Source of the DNA: Candidatus Protistibacter heckmannii | GTDB taxonomy: Bacteria; Pseudomonadota; Gammaproteobacteria; Burkholderiales; Burkholderiaceae | DNA: 64,000 bases | NCBI GenBank assembly: GCA_025050535.1 | Contig: JALBVF010000002.1 | Location: forward strand, 86,001 to 150,000 | Reading direction: 5' to 3' | Shown: positions 60,981 through 64,000 of the stretch, one piece after another | Layout of the letters: every line of letters begins with the position of its first letter | How positions within the stretch are numbered: the stretch's first letter is position 1 | Program-made: the position numbers and the translations under genes | Notes under the pieces: model-generated | Database searches by the model: none | What the model saw: only the letters and a program-made list of their open reading frames with translations | Told to the model about the DNA's origin: nothing

Positions 60981-62104
60981 TTGACGCGGCAATATAAAGA
61001 TTGAACTTATTATCATTTCTGGCATGCGAATTGGCATAGAAAAAGAAAACGCTCGATACCAGAAACTGAAGCAACTGCACGAGAGGCGAAAGCAGGTCGT
61101 GAGGTTGCATCTGAAGGGATACGGAGTCATGGCCATCGTGGAGTTGACAGGGCTGAGTTACCCGGCGGCTCGACTGGCCATTGATCTCTATGAAGAAGGG
61201 GGCGCGGCGGCCCTGAAGCCGCGCCCACGAGGTCGTACGCCAGGAGACGGAAGACGGCTTAATGCGGATCAAGAAGAAGCAATCCGGCGCACGATCTGCG
61301 ACAAACGTCCGGAGCAGTTGAAGATGGAATCTGCGCTCTGGACGCGAGGCGCGGTCATGCTGTTCATCGAACAGGAATACGCGGTCAAACTCTCAATACG
61401 TGCGGTCGGAGACTACCTCAAGCGCTGGGGTTTCACGCCGAAAAAGCCGATCAAGCGCGCTTACGAACAGCGACCGGAGTCTGTTAAGCAGTGGATCGAT
61501 CAGGAGTATCTGGCCATCGAGAAGCGTGCCAAGGCCAAAGGTGGCGAGATTCACTGGGGTGACGAAACCGCGTTGGTGAATACGGATGTTCGGGGCCGCA
61601 GTTATGCTCCCAAAGGGAAAACCCCGGTCACGATGGCGGTTAGAGGTACGCGACAGAAGCTGTCGATGATTTCCACAGTGACCAATCAGGGCAAGGCAAG
61701 CTGGATGATCATCGATGGTGCCTTTAACCACGAGAAGCTCATTGAGCTCTTCGAGGCGCTGGTGGCCGATGGCAAGCGCGCGGGCAAGAAAGTGTTCCTG
61801 ATCCTCGACAACCTCAGCGTGCATCACTGCAAGCCGGTCAAGGCATGGCTTGCCGAGCACCAAGCCGACATCGAAGTCTTTTACCTGCCCAGCTACAGCC
61901 CGGAGCTCAATCCGGATGAGCGACTCAACGCCGACCTGAAACATGTCATCAGCACACGAGTCCCCGTCAGAACAAAGGCCAAATTCCACGCCGCAGCAAA
62001 GAACCACATGGCGTTCATCGAAACCCATCCCGAACGCGTGAAATCCTACTTCCAGGATCCCCGCGTCAAATACGCCGCATGAAAACTTCTTCCTGCCGGA
62101 TCAA
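60981..62104 (+). mobile_element. IS630-family element, copy C, complete (1124 bp)
   Basis: Left end TTGACGCGGCAATATAAAG at 60981, right end TTCCTGCCGGATCAA ending 62104. Terminal repeats TTGA-nn-CGGCA; TA on both sides (60979-60980 and 62105-62106). The transposase frame is uninterrupted, so this is the likeliest active copy and the reference for the other three. It lies between the convergent 3' ends of the Nif3-like gene and xseA, damaging neither. Confidence 0.95.
61024..62082 (+). CDS. IS630-family transposase, intact
   Basis: 352 residues starting MRIGIEKENARYQKLKQLHE. Helix-turn-helix region GYGVMAIVELTGLSYPAARL, linker GRTPGDGRRLNADQEEAIRR, winged-helix part LKRWGFTPKKPIKRAYEQRP, and the DDE core IHWGDETALVNTDVRGRSYA, KVFLILDNLSVHHCKPVKAW, SPELNPDERLNADLKHV. 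The upstream ATG exists here because of a G absent from the 28336 copy; copy A instead uses ATG at the position occupied by ATA (IEKEN) here. Confidence 0.95.
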   Translation: MRIGIEKENARYQKLKQLHERRKQVVRLHLKGYGVMAIVELTGLSYPAARLAIDLYEEGGAAALKPRPRGRTPGDGRRLNADQEEAIRRTICDKRPEQLKMESALWTRGAVMLFIEQEYAVKLSIRAVGDYLKRWGFTPKKPIKRAYEQRPESVKQWIDQEYLAIEKRAKAKGGEIHWGDETALVNTDVRGRSYAPKGKTPVTMAVRGTRQKLSMISTVTNQGKASWMIIDGAFNHEKLIELFEALVADGKRAGKKVFLILDNLSVHHCKPVKAWLAEHQADIEVFYLPSYSPELNPDERLNADLKHVISTRVPVRTKAKFHAAAKNHMAFIETHPERVKSYFQDPRVKYAA

Positions 62105-62149
62105 TAATTATCCCGACCACCGTTGAGTGCGGAGGATCATATCGATTTT

Positions 62150-63517
62150 TCAGAATCCGTCCAACCCGGTCTGCACGTCCGAAAGAGTGATGCCAGCCGC
62201 GCCTTCGGCGAGCCGCAGCTGCAGATGCTGCTCGGGATGCAATTGCCTTGGCGAGCGCAGCGCCTGGCCGTTCTCGGTGAGCAGCACCGCATAGCCGCGC
62301 TCCAGCGTGCGCTGCGGGCTGAGCAGCTCCAGGCCCGCGGCGCCTTTCTCCAGGCGGCCGCACGCCTGCTGCAATGCACTGTGCTGCGCAGCCTCAAGAC
62401 GGCGCGCGCCGTAGCCGAGCTGCGTGCGCAGCTCCCCCGGCCGGGGCCGCGCCGCATGCAGACGCCAGCGCGCCTGCTCCAATTCCACCGTCGCGCGCGC
62501 GAGCGGCGCGCGTAGGGCATGCTCAAGACGCAAGCCCGCCTGCGCCAGCAGCGTGCGTTGCTGCGCCACGCGCTCGCGCGGATGCGCCAGCCTGCGCGAG
62601 GCGGCGTCCAGCCGCTGCGCTGAGCCGTCGAGATGGCGGCGCAGTGCGCGCGCGAGCAGTTGGCGCTCGCGCTCCAGATGTTGCAGCAGACGCTCGCGGT
62701 CCGGGCTTGCTAGCTCGGCGGCCGCCGTCGGCGTCGGCGCGCGCAGGTCGGCGACGAAGTCCGCGATGGTTAAGTCCGTCTCGTGGCCCACGCCGCTCAC
62801 AACCGGAATCGCCGAATTCACCACCGCATGCGCAAGCACCTCCTCGTTGAAGGCCAAAAGGTCCTCGATGCTGCCCCCGCCACGGCACAGCAGGATCACG
62901 TCCACCTCCGCGCGCGCATTCGCCAGCGCAATCTGCGCGGCCAGCCGCGGCGCCGCGTCCTTGCCCTGCACCGGCGCCGGATACACCACCACGCGCACAT
63001 GCGGCGCGCGCCGCGCCAGCGCCGCCAGCACGTCGCGCAGCGCGGCGGCCTGCAGAGAAGTCACCACGCCGATGGCGCGCGGATGCGCGGGAATCGTCCG
63101 CTTGCGGCCGGCGTCGAACCAGCCCAGCGCGGAGAGCTTCTCCTTGAGCCGCAGAAACGCTTCGAACAGATCGCCCTGGCCGGCGCGGCGCAAGCTGTCC
63201 ACGTTCAACTGCAGATCGCCGCGCGGTTCATAGAGCGAGACCAGCGCCGAGATCTCCATCGCCTCGCCCTCGCGCGGCGTGAAGCCCACGTACTGATTGC
63301 GGCCGCGGAACATCACGCAGCGGATCTGCGCCTGCGCGTCCTTCAAGAAGAAATACCAGTGGCCGCTGGCGGCCCGCGTGAAGTTGGAAACCTCCCCGCG
63401 CACCCGCACCAGCGGGAAGCCAAGCTCCAGCAGCCCAGCAATGGCGCTGGTCAGCTGTCCGACCGTAAGCGCGCCGCCCGCCGCTACAGGGTTTGACGGG
63501 GCGGGATCAGTATCCAT
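62150..63517 (-). CDS. xseA: Exodeoxyribonuclease VII large subunit
   Basis: 455 residues. N-terminal OB-fold: LTVGQLTSAIAGLLELGFPL, VRVRGEVSNFTRAASGHWYF, LKDAQAQIRCVMFRGRNQ. The catalytic domain has IGVVTSLQAAALRDVLAALA (family GVITSxxGAAxRD, here Gln-Ala in place of the usual polar-Gly), ILLCRGGGSIEDLLAFNEEV and PVVSGVGHETDLTIADFVAD. A long coiled-coil region rich in Arg/Ala/Leu follows, then the tail PQRTLERGYAVLLTENG. ATG 63517 (MDTDPAPSN) is chosen over the upstream start at 63571. Confidence 0.93.
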   Translation of the reverse strand: MDTDPAPSNPVAAGGALTVGQLTSAIAGLLELGFPLVRVRGEVSNFTRAASGHWYFFLKDAQAQIRCVMFRGRNQYVGFTPREGEAMEISALVSLYEPRGDLQLNVDSLRRAGQGDLFEAFLRLKEKLSALGWFDAGRKRTIPAHPRAIGVVTSLQAAALRDVLAALARRAPHVRVVVYPAPVQGKDAAPRLAAQIALANARAEVDVILLCRGGGSIEDLLAFNEEVLAHAVVNSAIPVVSGVGHETDLTIADFVADLRAPTPTAAAELASPDRERLLQHLERERQLLARALRRHLDGSAQRLDAASRRLAHPRERVAQQRTLLAQAGLRLEHALRAPLARATVELEQARWRLHAARPRPGELRTQLGYGARRLEAAQHSALQQACGRLEKGAAGLELLSPQRTLERGYAVLLTENGQALRSPRQLHPEQHLQLRLAEGAAGITLSDVQTGLDGF

Positions 63518-63699
63518 GGGGGGCCGCGGGCTCAATCTGTTCACAGCGCCAAGCCCCGTAAGGCTGCGCATTGCAAATCCATGAAAAATCCAGCATTTTT
63601 CGTATAAACATATGATTTAGAAGGAGATTTAATCCACTCGTCAAAGACGGTTTTTTCTTTTTCTCCCGCCCGGGTCAAGCGGGTCGGGGCTATCCAAAG

Positions 63700-63708
63700 T
63701 TATCCACA
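63700..63708 (+). promoter_or_regulatory. Consensus DnaA box
   Basis: TTATCCACA, the perfect DnaA-binding consensus, sits 69 bases upstream of the exbB-like start and 180 bases from the xseA start. A single box is not an origin; it may be a regulatory site or chance. Confidence 0.35.
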
Positions 63709-63776
63709 CCGTGGGCGGCAAGGGCGGGGCGGAGCATGGCACAATCCAGGCTGCTTAATTATCGGGGATTTTCCTT

Positions 63777-64000
63777 TTGCTTGCTATTTTGCGGGATGCC
63801 GGTTGGCCCATCTGGCCCCTGGTCCTGGCGTCGGTCATCGCCCTGGCCCTCGTGTTTGAACGCTTCTGGACGCTGCGCGCCAAGCGCGTCCTGCCCGCCC
63901 AGGTCCCCGACGAAGTCCTCGTGATGCTGGACAAGAACATGGCCTGCACCGAAGCCCTGGCCGATCTGGAAAAGCACTCCCCCCTGGGCCGCGTGCTCGC
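63777..64000 (+). CDS. exbB: MotA/TolQ/ExbB proton-channel family protein, 5' part
   Basis: The gene runs off the right edge. From TTG 63777, preceded by GGGGA at a good distance, it reads MLAILRDAGWPIWPLVLASV and IALALVFERFWTLRAKRVLP, then QVPDEVLVMLDKNMACTEAL. The first transmembrane helix followed by the ERF/basic motif is typical of short ExbB/TolQ-like proteins that Burkholderiales place before exbD and lpxK. About 74 of some 200 residues are visible. The ATG further down in another frame is not the start. It is divergent from xseA. Confidence 0.8.
   Translation, partial: MLAILRDAGWPIWPLVLASVIALALVFERFWTLRAKRVLPAQVPDEVLVMLDKNMACTEALADLEKHSPLGRVL

Overview
The window looks like chromosome from a high-GC betaproteobacterium of the order Burkholderiales, most likely a relative of Bordetella/Achromobacter (Alcaligenaceae). 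The grounds are gene order (rpmH-rnpA-yidD-yidC-mnmE; HAD-slmA-metX-metW-ampG; tandem lpxL genes and dapF divergent from metK; metK-ahcY-metF), Bug-type periplasmic receptors, and an S-adenosylhomocysteine (SAH) riboswitch in front of ahcY. No species can be named from the sequence alone.

The dominant theme is genome decay. Housekeeping genes are intact (rnpA, yidC, mnmE, pyrE, exoA, argB, metX/W/K/F, ahcY, slmA, dapF, pckG, mnmC, xseA). About twenty accessory genes are broken by nonsense codons (mostly CAG/CAA to TAG/TAA), single-base frameshifts, internal deletions or IS insertion. Casualties include two LysR regulators, two MFS transporters, a D-aminoacylase-like enzyme, a FAD monooxygenase, a HAL/PAL-type ammonia-lyase, hipA, dprA, an M23 peptidase/DUF6776/bactofilin cluster, one of two lipid A acyltransferase genes, a porin, a fimbrial-type gene, a thioesterase and the start of topB. 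This resembles a lineage moving to a restricted, probably host-associated life.

Layout: 1-4 kb, ribosome/RNase P/membrane insertion cluster. 4-9 kb, decayed amidohydrolase, an intact Bug receptor, an IS630-type remnant and a broken LysR gene. 9-11.4 kb, broken M23/DUF6776/bactofilin module. 11.4-13.3 kb, sulfurtransferase, pyrE and exoA. 13.2-20 kb, decayed accessory zone (LysR, MFS, monooxygenase, Bug, LysR, hipBA). 20-28 kb, alcohol dehydrogenase, M48 protease, the ampG-metW-metX-slmA-HAD operon and argB. 28-36 kb, an IS copy, a TSUP permease, a branched-chain amino-acid ABC operon and a truncated IS that has beheaded dprA. 36-46 kb, topB, ammonia-lyase pseudogene, mnmC, pckG and a decayed MFS gene. 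46-52 kb, phosphoesterase, patatin, dapF and the lpxL pair. 52-56 kb, the SAM cycle (metK, riboswitch-ahcY, metF). 56-64 kb, IS, porin pseudogene, Do-type protease, Nif3-like protein, intact IS630 copy, xseA and the start of an ExbB/TolQ gene.

Two IS630-family elements, both flanked by TA, account for six copies in different states of decay. Several copies sit exactly where they should matter: 18 bp upstream of argB, at the start codon of a porin, inside dprA, and in the divergent control region of a Bug/LysR pair. The most interesting regulatory signals are three evenly spaced palindromes upstream of an intact hipB whose hipA partner is destroyed, and the SAH riboswitch with a competing hairpin before ahcY.
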